Shown here in pieces: positions 52,498 to 61,795 of a stretch of DNA of 64,000 nucleotides (position 1 is the first letter of the stretch; the number at the start of each line of letters is the position of its first letter). This DNA comes from Olivibacter sp. SDN3 (lineage in GTDB: Bacteria > Bacteroidota > Bacteroidia > Sphingobacteriales > Sphingobacteriaceae): positions 682,001-746,000 of the forward strand of contig NZ_CP060497.1 of NCBI RefSeq assembly GCF_014334135.1, in the 5' to 3' direction. The notes under the pieces are model-generated. The model was not told the origin of the DNA. It saw only the letters and a program-made list of their open reading frames with translations, and ran no database searches. The position numbers and the translations under genes are program-made.

Positions 52498-53505
52498 ATG
52501 TCTAATAGACCTACCACCATAAAGGATATTGCAAAGGCCTTGCGCATTTCGATATCAACCGTGTCCAAGGCACTTAATGACCATCCCAATATAGGTGCAA
52601 CTACCAAGGAACGCGTATTAGCATTGGCTAAAAAATTAGATTACACGCCAAACAAGACGGCTATTCAATTCAAACAACAAAAAACCTTTACATTAGGCAT
52701 TATTATACCCACTTTGCTCGATCACTTTTACACCATTGCTGTTAACGGCTTTGAAAAAATCGCCTCAGAAGCCAAATACAACGTGCTTATCGGTCAAAAT
52801 CAAGAAAGCCTGCAACGCGAGCAAGAGCTGGTTTCTGTAATGCATAGCAACCGCATTGACGGCTTGCTTATCGCCATATCGAAAGAAACCGACAATATAG
52901 ATCACCTGCGAAAACTCGAACGCTCAGGTATTCCTGTCGTCTTTTTTGCACGCAAGCCCGTCAATGAAAGCTTTTCCTGTGTCAGTAGTGACGTGTATCA
53001 TGCAGCGACCGATGCTGTTTCACTCTTTACCGCAAAAGGCCATCACCGTATTGCTTTCATTAATGGCCCCAGTCATTGGGCAACCAGCAGAGATCGCTTT
53101 CTCGGTTATCGGGACGGTCTTTTGCAGCACAAAATCGCCATCGATCAACAACTCATTGAAGAAAGTGATTTGAGTACGCCCAATAACTATCAAGCGATTA
53201 GACGTCTCATGCAACTGTCCAGTCCTCCTACTGCGATACTACTATTCAAGGACTACCTGATGTTGGATGTAATGAGTTGCCTACGAAAGGAATTCCCCGA
53301 ACAATATCCACACATTGAACTGATCGGATACGGTGCGCTGCCGCTATTTAGTCATTTTGAAAAACCGCCTCTGGCCTCTCTCAAAGAACAACCTTTTGAA
53401 ATCGGGGAACAAGCCGGCGCTCTTCTGCTTGAAATGATTCAACATCCAGATCAAACATTTAGGCCTCAGCTTATTTCCCTACCTTGTAAATTACACCACT
53501 TTTAG
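52498..53505 (+). CDS. LacI-family transcriptional regulator (paralogue B)
   Basis: A 335-residue regulator with HTH TTIKDIAKALRISISTVSKALNDH, hinge DYTPNKTAIQFKQQ and effector domain from TFTLGIIIPT. It matches paralogue A at 16368-17378 along its whole length, including HFYTIAVNGF, IGQNQESLQRE, RIDGLLIAISKET, HLRKLE, LIGYGALPLF and the C-terminal PPLASLKEQPF. Like A, it is divergent from genes for a Gfo/Idh-type oxidoreductase and a partner sugar enzyme. Its stop codon is one base from the stop of the convergent DUF6807 gene. Confidence 0.93.
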   Translation: MSNRPTTIKDIAKALRISISTVSKALNDHPNIGATTKERVLALAKKLDYTPNKTAIQFKQQKTFTLGIIIPTLLDHFYTIAVNGFEKIASEAKYNVLIGQNQESLQREQELVSVMHSNRIDGLLIAISKETDNIDHLRKLERSGIPVVFFARKPVNESFSCVSSDVYHAATDAVSLFTAKGHHRIAFINGPSHWATSRDRFLGYRDGLLQHKIAIDQQLIEESDLSTPNNYQAIRRLMQLSSPPTAILLFKDYLMLDVMSCLRKEFPEQYPHIELIGYGALPLFSHFEKPPLASLKEQPFEIGEQAGALLLEMIQHPDQTFRPQLISLPCKLHHF

Positions 53506-53506
53506 T

Positions 53507-54457
53507 TTACTTCTTGCTATATTCCTGCCAATAAGCTTCGGCTTCATCAGCAGACAGCTCGCCGTCGAAAACGATTAACCGGTACTTTAGCTTATAACGC
53601 TGGCCAGGTAGTAGTACCCAATCTTTATTTTTAGACGGAGAGAAATTAAAAAAAACGTCGCCATCGCCATTCGTTCCCGGAGCCCAGATCCGGATAGGCT
53701 CCGGATGATTAAAATTGTCTGGATGAGACAAAAATAGAATCCCGGCATTATCGCCATCTGTCATTCCGGATACAATGGCCCAGCGTTCCAGAGAGCCATC
53801 TGCATCAGCACGTGTCTTCCCTGTAGATGTCAACGTCTTGCTGTTATTGTCATTCCACTGGTTTGTAGCCCGAAACCCTAAGCCTGCATAACGGTATGCT
53901 TTCATGGTAACCGTATCTTCTTCGGGCTTCAAGGTAGAGACTAAATCCAGACAATACCGCTTATCATCAATAGGACTCACCCTTGTTTCCCAATCTTCAT
54001 TAAGAATATTAACTTCCCTATCCGGCTCCGGAATAATCAGATGATGCAAGCGTGCACTAAAGCCAACAGCATTACCCTTTGCTTTTTTCTTATTAAACTT
54101 TACATGATCCACGCGTCCCTTCCGATCGCCGATATTCCAGAGATCGTACATCTTGCCCTGATACTCGACATGTGTCCAGGGATTCCAGAGGCCGTAATGA
54201 TGGTAATGATCTGGAGCCTGAATACGCGTGAGGGTTTTTCCAGCAATCGTATTCAAGGGATGGATAAAGCCACTTTTACCAAATACACTGTCGACTCCGG
54301 CAGGAGGGTATTTCATTTCATATTGGTAACCCAGCAGGTAATGCCCTTGTTTGTCTTGCAGCCTCAGCAGTCCATTTTCCTCTGTCAGCTGTTTTTCCTG
54401 CGCACCTGCATTTAAACACATTGCTAAAATTCCTATTAATATCCACTTGATCTTCAT
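53507..54457 (-). CDS. DUF6807 (PmoA-like, PF14100) secreted protein
   Basis: A 316-residue protein with a signal peptide (WILIGILAMCLNAGAQ). The family blocks are YHHYGLWNPWTHVEYQGKMYDLWNIGD, YRYAGLGFRATNQW, ISGMTDGDN-like VSGMTDGDNAGILFLSHPDN, and the C-terminal FFNFSPSKN. The family name PmoA is historical and does not mean methane oxidation; members are common in glycan loci with Gfo/Idh and TIM-barrel proteins. It follows susD by 75 bp and probably belongs to the 59547 operon. It converges on LacI paralogue B with a one-base gap. Confidence 0.85.
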   Translation of the reverse strand: MKIKWILIGILAMCLNAGAQEKQLTEENGLLRLQDKQGHYLLGYQYEMKYPPAGVDSVFGKSGFIHPLNTIAGKTLTRIQAPDHYHHYGLWNPWTHVEYQGKMYDLWNIGDRKGRVDHVKFNKKKAKGNAVGFSARLHHLIIPEPDREVNILNEDWETRVSPIDDKRYCLDLVSTLKPEEDTVTMKAYRYAGLGFRATNQWNDNNSKTLTSTGKTRADADGSLERWAIVSGMTDGDNAGILFLSHPDNFNHPEPIRIWAPGTNGDGDVFFNFSPSKNKDWVLLPGQRYKLKYRLIVFDGELSADEAEAYWQEYSKK

Positions 54458-54532
54458 GCTTATTTCATTTATTAGGGTTCAAAGCTAAAGTAAAAAATAT
54501 TTTATTCCTCTTCTATCGGTTCTTCAATAATT

Positions 54533-56383
54533 TCAGTCAAAGGGTATGGGTTCTTCGATAATCTCCGTTAAAGCCGGCACATTATTTTCGAAACCGGAGT
54601 ACCCTTCGTTTTGATTGATCACCCCTTGCGTATTTCCATTAATTGCGCCAATCGGTACCGGCCATAGTACATGATACGGACTCATTGTGTAAGGTACACC
54701 GAAATTCGTTCTGACACCCTTATTATAAAAATCACTGACGGCCATTACCCGATCGTAGAAATAATTGTCCTGTGCAAAGGTTTCCATACTATATGATTTA
54801 CCGCTTTCGGCCACTTTACCGGTCATTGCAAAAATGTAGGCGATACGGGTCAGCTCCGATTTACGCGGCTCTTCATAATACAATTCCCGGGTACGTTCAT
54901 CCAATATCATACCCATATTCACATCCGCTGCTGTAATAGGCGTAGCCTGGGCGCGGTTCCGCACCGCATTGATGTCTGCTGCAGCGCTGGCCAGATCGCC
55001 TTTCCAAAAATGCGCTTCTGCACGGAGCAAAAAAGTTTCTGCAACGCGGAAAACATACCAGTCACTATTTCCCCCATCGGCAGGTATACGCTGCGGATCT
55101 TCCACATATAATTTATAATGCGGCCAGCTGAACCAATTCCGGATGGTATCATTCGTCAGTATGGTTCCGCGGTCGTTTCTAAATTGCATAGACTGCCCAT
55201 AATAGGGATCAGTTCCTTTGAGCGAAGGTGCATTATATACCAGATCTTCCATATCCATCCAGTTCCCCGGCGCATGACGCAGATCGGTATCGTCCGTCCA
55301 AACCGTCTTTTGTGTATGCCATACCGGGCGCACACGGGCAATTCCTCTTCCATAAGCAGTTACCTGATCGATTTCTGCACCAGGTTGATCAGAGGTTGCC
55401 CGGTTTCCTGCAGGTGTAACATTACCGGTATTCCCCCAGTTCGGTAGCGCATTACGCATCGATCGGGTACCCCCACTAACATTCCCATCAATATTGATGC
55501 GATCAATGACCAACATCAACGCTTCCCTATTAGCCGACAAGGATTTATTTTCGGGACGATGTAAATCCCATACAATATTTCGTGTTGCATCGCTGGCATA
55601 AGCACCGAAACGTTCGGTCATCAAGGCGTAGGTTCCACCGTCGATCACATTGCTGGCCGACTGTATAGCATCATCAAATAAGCCTAGCGCTAAGTTCACT
55701 TTCGTTAATAAATGGCTCACGGCGCCTTTGGTTACCCTGCCTTTCACACCCCCATCAGGCACCCATTCCTGCGCAAATTCCAGATCTTCTTTCATCTTTT
55801 GCAGAATCACCTCTCGCTTGGTGCTGTAATAATCCAGTTTGGGCTCCTGTGGCTCTTCCAATATCAAAGGAATATCACCAAACTGTTGCGTCAATCGATA
55901 ATAGCGGTAGGCCCGATAAAAATAAGCAGAACCCAATAATTGATTTTTTTCCTCTTCTGAGGCATAATCTTCCGGAAGATCAATATAAGTAATTGTCGTA
56001 TTGGCATAACGAATAGCCCGGTATCCTTCCCGCCAGAACCAACCGATACGGTTTTCAAATTCGATGTTATCTAAATTGGCATCCGGCCGGATCACCAAAT
56101 TTAGATCAATGGCTGGCCCCGGCTTATCCGTACTGCCCGAAACCGCAATATCCGAATATACCATTTCCGTAAGGAGAGGTGCGCCATCGCCATGGGTTTC
56201 AATACGCATATTCCGTTCACAGGCTACCAAGGTAGCCCATAGCCCTTCAGCAGACGAAAAGGTCTGCTCTGGTGTGTAAAAAGATAAGGGTCTGGGATCC
56301 AAAAACTCTCTTTTACAACTTGTTGCAAAGAGCAATAAGCCACTTAATCCGATATATATAATGTTTTTAAATTGTTTTTTCAT
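54533..56383 (-). CDS. SusD/RagB-family nutrient-binding outer-membrane lipoprotein, copy 4
   Basis: The start is placed at MKKQFKNIIY, which gives a normal lipoprotein signal (LLLFATSC, Cys23). An in-frame ATG at 56404 overlaps the susC stop as TAATG, so re-initiation there is possible. The product has SusD helices (LLGSAYFYRAYRYYRLTQQFGDIPLIL) and a divergent C-terminal block LDERTRELYYEEPRKSELTRI, as in the larger RagB-like subgroup. It is paired with the SusC at 56404-59547. Confidence 0.94.
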   Translation of the reverse strand: MKKQFKNIIYIGLSGLLLFATSCKREFLDPRPLSFYTPEQTFSSAEGLWATLVACERNMRIETHGDGAPLLTEMVYSDIAVSGSTDKPGPAIDLNLVIRPDANLDNIEFENRIGWFWREGYRAIRYANTTITYIDLPEDYASEEEKNQLLGSAYFYRAYRYYRLTQQFGDIPLILEEPQEPKLDYYSTKREVILQKMKEDLEFAQEWVPDGGVKGRVTKGAVSHLLTKVNLALGLFDDAIQSASNVIDGGTYALMTERFGAYASDATRNIVWDLHRPENKSLSANREALMLVIDRINIDGNVSGGTRSMRNALPNWGNTGNVTPAGNRATSDQPGAEIDQVTAYGRGIARVRPVWHTQKTVWTDDTDLRHAPGNWMDMEDLVYNAPSLKGTDPYYGQSMQFRNDRGTILTNDTIRNWFSWPHYKLYVEDPQRIPADGGNSDWYVFRVAETFLLRAEAHFWKGDLASAAADINAVRNRAQATPITAADVNMGMILDERTRELYYEEPRKSELTRIAYIFAMTGKVAESGKSYSMETFAQDNYFYDRVMAVSDFYNKGVRTNFGVPYTMSPYHVLWPVPIGAINGNTQGVINQNEGYSGFENNVPALTEIIEEPIPFD

Positions 56384-56403
56384 CAGGATAATTTCTTTAA
56401 TCA

Positions 56404-59400
56404 TTATAATGTTAAATCCAAGCCAAAAGTGAAAAACCGCGGCGTCGGGCCTGCATACTCGTTAGGATCGGAATCATTCCATTCTGGATCCCAGAACTCC
56501 CACTGCTGCGCATACATGGCTGCATTGCGCACATTAAAATACACTCGCAGGTTTTGTACTTTATACCGGCTGATAATACTTTTGGGTAGATTGTACGCTA
56601 TTGAAACATTATCCAAACGGATAAAGGAACGTTTTCGGTACACATTAAAACCTGTAGCACTTCCTTCACTGGAGCTGATCCGAGCCCATTCATTGGATGG
56701 ATTGTCTGGTGTCCAGTATGGGTATTTATAGGAGTTCTGTCTGTCCGGAAAACCATCGCGGCTCTTCAATAAATTGAAGGGTTCAGAATGCCCCCAAAGC
56801 GAATACATCATGAAGGAGAAGGTGAAATTTTTATAGATCTGAAAATCATTCCGTAAAGACCAGCGGAATCGGGGTTCAGCAAAGCCGATAAATTGTTTAT
56901 CGGCATTTGTAAAGCTCCCATCATCGTTCACATCCTCTAACTTATAATCACCGGGCTGCAAGCCGTAACGTGCCGCTTCTTCTTCTTCACCCAGCTGGTA
57001 AACTCCCTGTGCTTTCCAATCCCAGATCACATCGATGGGCTGCCCGATAAACCAACCGTTCTGTATATCATCCAATTCCTGACCGTTGGCATCTAGGTCG
57101 CCGTACAATTCCTGAATAGAGTTCCGATTGACCTGAAAGGTTGCTGTTGTCCGCCAGGAGAAGTTATCGCGTTGCATATTGTTCGAGTTCAAGGTTAATT
57201 CAATACCCCTATTACGCACTCTTCCCATATTACTCATGACCAAGTCAAATCCATTTACGTTGGGCAACCTTCTTTCAACCAATAAGTCAGTCGTGTTGGA
57301 AACGTAAGCCTCTAAGCTACCATCCAATCGGTTATTGAATAAGGCAAAATCTAAACCCAGGTTATAGGAAACGTTCCGCTCCCAACGCAAATTGCGGTTA
57401 CGCATACGGTCTACCCACAACTGATTCACCTGTACCACCGTACCATCCGGCTGTACATGCAGATACTTCCCTGTCGTCAGATTTGCCAGGGCCACATACC
57501 GCCCGATGTCCCGGTTCCCGTTACTTCCCCACGAGAGCCTTAACTTTCCATAATTAAACCAATCGCTGTTGAAAAAGGCTTCATCGGAAAATACCCAACC
57601 TGCTGCTATGGAACCAAAGTTTGCGCGGGGATTGAGCTGTCCAAAGGCGGAATAACCGTCGCGACGGAAGGTACCCGTAAAGATGTAGCGATCTTTTAGC
57701 GTATAAACCAATCTCGCCATTAAAGCGTCTCCTGTGCTGTACTGGTCTCCGGTTCCATCCGGGCCATGGTCTAAAATGGGATTGATTCCTGTCGGCATAC
57801 CGTGATAGCCCAGATCGTCATTCGGATCAAAGTTATCGGCCTGCATCCTACTTTCCCAGCGCTGGAATTTCTCTGCGTTCACCAAAAATGTCGCATCAAA
57901 ACGGTGGATATCGTTAAAGGTCCTATTCCAGCTCAGGATATTATCCAGCTGCCAGTAATAGGTCTGCCGGTTGCGCCGATAGGCGCTTCCCCCAAAAGCG
58001 GCCCAACCTTCATGCGTAGATTTCTGATGGTTGTATTGTTCCAGAACCTCCAATTGCGGCGTAAAATTTGTTCGAAAACTGAACCCGAAGGGTAGATCAA
58101 TTTTGGCAAATAATGTAGTGTTGAGTGAGTTTATCCTAAAAAGGTAGTCGCGATGAAATGCATCGTACCCCGGGTTTACTCCCCCATTTGGCTCCCCATT
58201 TGGTCGCCAGATCAGTTCTCCATCTGCGTTATATTGACTTCCCCAGGGCGATAAATTGGTAATATTGCCCCAGCCATAACCAATGGCACTTTCGTTTCGC
58301 GAAATAAACTGGGTACTCATGCCTACCTGCAAGAAATCCGTAATATTTGCTTCTATATTGGCGCGGGTCCGCAAGGTCTTAAATTGGTCGCCGGTAATAA
58401 TCCCTTCATTATTCATATAACCTGCACCCAGGTAATAAGAAATATCCTTATTCCTGCCAGATACGCTAATGTTGTGATCCTGTCTCAGGCCATTCTGAAA
58501 GGCTACATCATACCAGTCAACCGATCTTCCTGCGAGGTAATTGTCTATTTCTACCGGCTGTAAGTTTAGGCGCCGCAACCAAGCACGTACCGGGTCGCCA
58601 GTGGAACCATCGTAATCCAGCCAATCATCGATGCTAATATCTGCTGGCAAAGTACGCGGATCATCAAAACGATAAGGCTGTGCGTTTCGGTTAATACTTT
58701 TCATGACATCCTGTCGCCAGGGCACAAAGGTCTCGGCGTCATGTACCGGTTGATTCACCGCCATGGTGGCCAAACCAATATTCGTACTGTAATTGATCAT
58801 CGGCTTGCCTTCTTTTCCCTTTTTGGTAGTCACCAAAATCACCCCACTAGCCGATTTCGCACCGAAAACCGCCGCTGCACTGGCGTCTTTCAAGACGTCC
58901 ACCGTTTCGATATCATTGGGATTAATATCCTCCCAGGCGCCGTAATAAATGGCTCCATCCAATACGATTAGCGGACTGGTATTGGCGTTCAAAGAATTTC
59001 GCCCCCTCAACTGCAGACTACCTCCACCTTTCGCATTACGATTGTAGCCTACACTCAAACCAGCCACATTTCCGCGCAGCATATCGCTCATCTGCGCCGG
59101 TGCTTCGTTTTGGATCACTTCACTGCGCACTTGCGATACCGCGCCGGTTAGATCCCGTTTCCGGGAAGTTCCGTATCCTACTACCACTACCTCATCGAGA
59201 TTAGACACCTCGGCGGACAGATACACTTCGACTGAGTTTCGATTTCCCACATTGGCTTCCTGACTAATATAGCCAATAGAGGTGAATACCAGTGTGCCCT
59301 CGGGGTTCACATTGTTCAATACAAAAACACCATCTTCATTGGTGCTCACCCCGTTTTTTGTACCCTTTTCAACTACCCCGACCCCTGGGAGCGGTAGATT

Positions 59401-59547
59401 ATCTGCCTGTGAATACACCACACCTTTGACAGTTATGGTCTGTTGCGCGTAAAGTACTGATGAAGAAAAAATTAGACACAGCATGATCCAAACATACCGT
59501 AGCGCATTTTTTTTCACATACGAAGTACTTCGTGTAGAAATGTTCAT
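56404..59547 (-). CDS. SusC/RagA TonB-linked outer-membrane transporter, copy 4
   Basis: A 1047-residue SusC with a signal peptide (YVWIMLCLIFSSSVLYAQ), carboxypeptidase-regulatory-like domain (ITVKGVVYSQADNLPLPGVGV), LDEVVVVGYGTSRKRDLTGA, a plug with LRGNVAGLSVGYN, LRGRNSLNANTSPLIVLDG and VLKDASAAAVFGAKSASG, and a barrel ending FFTFGLDLTL. It heads a susC-susD-DUF6807 operon. The leader contains an operator-like site at 59665. Confidence 0.95.
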   Translation of the reverse strand: MNISTRSTSYVKKNALRYVWIMLCLIFSSSVLYAQQTITVKGVVYSQADNLPLPGVGVVEKGTKNGVSTNEDGVFVLNNVNPEGTLVFTSIGYISQEANVGNRNSVEVYLSAEVSNLDEVVVVGYGTSRKRDLTGAVSQVRSEVIQNEAPAQMSDMLRGNVAGLSVGYNRNAKGGGSLQLRGRNSLNANTSPLIVLDGAIYYGAWEDINPNDIETVDVLKDASAAAVFGAKSASGVILVTTKKGKEGKPMINYSTNIGLATMAVNQPVHDAETFVPWRQDVMKSINRNAQPYRFDDPRTLPADISIDDWLDYDGSTGDPVRAWLRRLNLQPVEIDNYLAGRSVDWYDVAFQNGLRQDHNISVSGRNKDISYYLGAGYMNNEGIITGDQFKTLRTRANIEANITDFLQVGMSTQFISRNESAIGYGWGNITNLSPWGSQYNADGELIWRPNGEPNGGVNPGYDAFHRDYLFRINSLNTTLFAKIDLPFGFSFRTNFTPQLEVLEQYNHQKSTHEGWAAFGGSAYRRNRQTYYWQLDNILSWNRTFNDIHRFDATFLVNAEKFQRWESRMQADNFDPNDDLGYHGMPTGINPILDHGPDGTGDQYSTGDALMARLVYTLKDRYIFTGTFRRDGYSAFGQLNPRANFGSIAAGWVFSDEAFFNSDWFNYGKLRLSWGSNGNRDIGRYVALANLTTGKYLHVQPDGTVVQVNQLWVDRMRNRNLRWERNVSYNLGLDFALFNNRLDGSLEAYVSNTTDLLVERRLPNVNGFDLVMSNMGRVRNRGIELTLNSNNMQRDNFSWRTTATFQVNRNSIQELYGDLDANGQELDDIQNGWFIGQPIDVIWDWKAQGVYQLGEEEEAARYGLQPGDYKLEDVNDDGSFTNADKQFIGFAEPRFRWSLRNDFQIYKNFTFSFMMYSLWGHSEPFNLLKSRDGFPDRQNSYKYPYWTPDNPSNEWARISSSEGSATGFNVYRKRSFIRLDNVSIAYNLPKSIISRYKVQNLRVYFNVRNAAMYAQQWEFWDPEWNDSDPNEYAGPTPRFFTFGLDLTL

Positions 59548-60069
59548 ATAATTGGTCTCCTTCTTATTTTTACAGGGACATTGTCAGCAGCAATGCCTCC
59601 ATAGGTTTATACTAAACTCATTTGGTTAATTATTCGAGAAGTAAAATTAGGAAGAGAACGTTCAGCTTAATCATTTTAGCTAACAACGTTGTTGTATTTA
59701 GTTAAAAAAGCAGCTTTCTGAACTTGTTCAAACGTTATACTTATTTATGTAAAGGAGATCACATCGAATCTATTGATCATGCCAAAGCTACCAAGTAGGT
59801 ATAGGTTTCGTTCTGATGGAAAAACTATAAATGACTGTTTATTGACTTAGGCTGTGCTTAACCTGTGCTTAGCCGGCAAGTTTGCGGGAAAATTGTGGCA
59901 AAAATGCAGGGTCATTGTTGCAAGTTTCTTGTGTCAGTCTTGCAAGATTGTTAGGTCATCCTTGTGTCGCGCTAGCAAGATCCTTACAAGGAGGTGGCAA
60001 GAAGCTTGTAACACGCCCTTTGCAATTTTATAGTTATTTCAGGAACGATACACAGGGCAATGCAAGTTG
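59548..60069. promoter_or_regulatory. Leader of the fourth susC plus repeat-like spacer
   Basis: A 522-bp gap without a supported gene. Near susC are gcttaatcattttagc (59665-59680), a variant of the operator-like sites elsewhere, and the perfect 12-bp palindrome aacaacgttgtt (59682-59693). The right part (about 59860-60060) has higher GC and many recurring GCAAG/CTTGC words, giving a short open frame with no coding look. It may be a degenerate repeat element. Confidence 0.4.
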
Positions 60070-60430
60070 TTATGAATGATAAGCTTTTAAATACTGTGCT
60101 GCGGTCATAACCGGCAGGCTAGATTTTTTATAATCTTTAATATTTCTGGTGATGATGAACTGGCATTTGTAGGCAAAAGCTATTGCATGTTGTACAGCAT
60201 CTTCGATGTCTGCAAAACCTGATTGCAAAGCAGATGCTATCGCACTCTTTGTTGTATCTGCAACAGTAAGGTTACGCTGCAGTAAGTTAACGGATTTTTT
60301 AGCCGCTGTTTTATCAACGAATTTTTGCGTAACGTAATGTATATTGAGCAAGCTGTGGGCTGAAACAACAAAAGGGTTCTCTCAGCAAGATAGCATCCAG
60401 CAAAATATCTAAATCAATGAATAATATCAT
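60070..60430 (-). pseudogene. PIN-domain (VapC-type) toxin gene inactivated by internal deletion and frameshift
   Basis: ATG at 60430 opens a typical PIN start, MILFIDLDILLD, then LLREPF, in one frame. Around 60370 the frame shifts by one and continues as FVVSAHSLLNIHYVTQKF and on to FADIEDAVQHAIAF and IITRNIKDYK, the normal PIN C-terminus with its acidic and TRN motifs. Compared with intact PIN toxins, about 20 residues between the REPF and VSAHS blocks are missing, so a small deletion probably caused the shift. The start is one base after the stop of the antitoxin-like gene. The product is probably not functional. Confidence 0.72.
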
Positions 60431-60431
60431 T

Positions 60432-60680
60432 TTACTTATACTTATTGATCAGATAATTGTGATAGGCTTCTTTATAATCAAAATCCGCTATAGGCTTCTT
60501 TACTGCTGCCAATTCCCTTACCCAAGGAGAAACCTCCGCATCTGGAACTTTATCTTCCGATAAAGACGCTAAATAATGCTCAACGATCTTCGATAAACTG
60601 GTATGATGTGCTTTGGCATAAGCCTTCGCATTGTTGATAACCCTGTCCCGAATATTTAACGTTAGCTTTGTATTGGCCAT
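60432..60680 (-). CDS. DUF6364-like ribbon-helix-helix antitoxin
   Basis: An 82-residue protein. The start is set at MANTKLTLNIRD, the usual start of this family; the open frame continues upstream without coding character. The N-terminal ribbon-helix-helix (TKLTLNIRDRVINNAKAYAKAHHTSLSKIVEHYLASL) should bind DNA and the charged C-terminus (ADFDYKEAYHNYLINKY) should bind the PIN toxin. Its partner directly downstream is broken, leaving this as a probable orphan antitoxin. Confidence 0.78.
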   Translation of the reverse strand: MANTKLTLNIRDRVINNAKAYAKAHHTSLSKIVEHYLASLSEDKVPDAEVSPWVRELAAVKKPIADFDYKEAYHNYLINKYK

Positions 60681-60836
60681 AAGAAAATATTTTACGTATG
60701 AAAATAATAAAAACTTACGTGTATTACAAAAAGCAACAGACAATATGACATCGAGACTCCCCGTAACTGCACTTGACTGACTTTATTTAACTAACGATTA
60801 CCGCGTCAGCTACGAATTTCTGAGGTAAATGGCCAT

Positions 60837-60965
60837 CGATTCCTTCGGGACCTGTTCGAGACTGTTCTTCGGGTCGGCTTAGAATCGCAGTCGAAGAGTT
60901 CCCGAAGCGGAGTCGAAGCCGACCCAAACAAGTGTCGAGGAATTCCCGAAGCAGGGTCAAACAAA
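60837..60965. repeat. REP-like palindromic repeat cluster
   Basis: The inverted repeat gggtcggctt (60871-60880) / aagccgaccc (60916-60925) is exact. A core ttcccgaagc recurs at 60899-60908 and 60943-60952 inside two similar units (60888-60917 and 60931-60961). The surrounding sequence has further GTCGA and CTTCGGG words in both orientations. The rest of the 60681-61050 gap holds no gene. It resembles extragenic palindromic repeats; the copy number elsewhere in the genome cannot be seen here. Confidence 0.55.
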
Positions 60966-61050
60966 AGTCGAATACTAGTCGATACACCTAGTATAGCTAT
61001 AAGTCAGGAAAAATAGGTATCTTTGGTTTAAAGAACTAAAGGAGGTAGAT

Positions 61051-61287
61051 ATGATATCGGAAACCCGAAAATTACATCTGATTGAAGAGGTGTTAAAAAT
61101 CAAAAGTGAGTCCACATTGGCTGCTCTGGAAGATTTTCTTAAGAAGGCTAAAATAAAGGAGCGCAAAAACAAAAAAACACTGATGTTCCAAGAGTTTTCT
61201 GGAATCTGGAGCAAAGAAGAGGCAGACGAAATTGAAAGGGCAATCGAAGAATCTTGCGAAACGATAAATCCTGATGATTGGAAATAA
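61051..61287 (+). CDS. Antitoxin of an intact PIN toxin module
   Basis: A 78-residue acidic-tailed protein: helix-rich N-terminus TRKLHLIEEVLKIKSESTLAALEDFLKKA and C-terminal EEADEIERAIEESCETINPDDWK. A perfect Shine-Dalgarno (aaaggaggt, 61038-61046) lies 4 bases before the ATG, which fixes the start and is unusual for this window. It overlaps the toxin gene by 14 bp. No clear DNA-binding family is recognised. This antitoxin type is common before PIN toxins in Bacteroidota. Confidence 0.78.
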   Translation: MISETRKLHLIEEVLKIKSESTLAALEDFLKKAKIKERKNKKTLMFQEFSGIWSKEEADEIERAIEESCETINPDDWK

Positions 61288-61666
61288 GATTATTCTCGAC
61301 ACAAATATCATAATCGACTTATTTCGTGGGAATTCGCAGATTCTAAACCTTCTTGACACGCTAGAAAGGATTGATTTGCCGTATGTTGTACTTGCGGAAT
61401 TATTGCTTGGCGCTTATCGATCCTCAAATCGTGAGAAACATTTATCACAAATTAAAGGTTTTCTGAAAAAATGCAAGATCATACATTCTGATACAGACAC
61501 AGCGAATATTTACGCGTTAATAAAAACTGAATTACTGAAAAAAGGAAAACCTATTCCGGAAAATGACATTTGGATCGCAGCGATTGCCCAACGTCATAAT
61601 TTAACCTTGGTAACCAGAGACAAACACTTCAAAGAAGTTTCTGGAATAAAAGTTAAAACCTGGTAA
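61274..61666 (+). CDS. PIN-domain type II toxin (VapC-like ribonuclease)
   Basis: A 130-residue PIN ribonuclease with the full acidic set: ILDTNIIID (Asp9), VVLAELLLGA (Glu42), IPENDIWIAA (Asp98) and VTRDKHF (Asp116). Such toxins cleave tRNA or rRNA unless bound by the antitoxin. It overlaps the antitoxin gene by 14 bp, in the normal antitoxin-toxin order. It appears intact, in contrast to the broken module 600 bp away on the other strand. Confidence 0.9.
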   Translation: MIGNKIILDTNIIIDLFRGNSQILNLLDTLERIDLPYVVLAELLLGAYRSSNREKHLSQIKGFLKKCKIIHSDTDTANIYALIKTELLKKGKPIPENDIWIAAIAQRHNLTLVTRDKHFKEVSGIKVKTW

Positions 61667-61795
61667 ATTCTTTTTTGGAAGCATTATATCTGATTAACAA
61701 ATTTTTATGTGCACTTCCTCATATTGACTGCATTCAAAAATATAATATATCGCTTCCGAACGCCAATAAAGTGTACGGAAGCGACTAGTAATAGC

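Noticed and set aside
59882-60079. Short open frame (65 codons) on the plus strand
   Set aside because: It is a translation of repeat-like GCAAG/CTTGC DNA and has no coding features.
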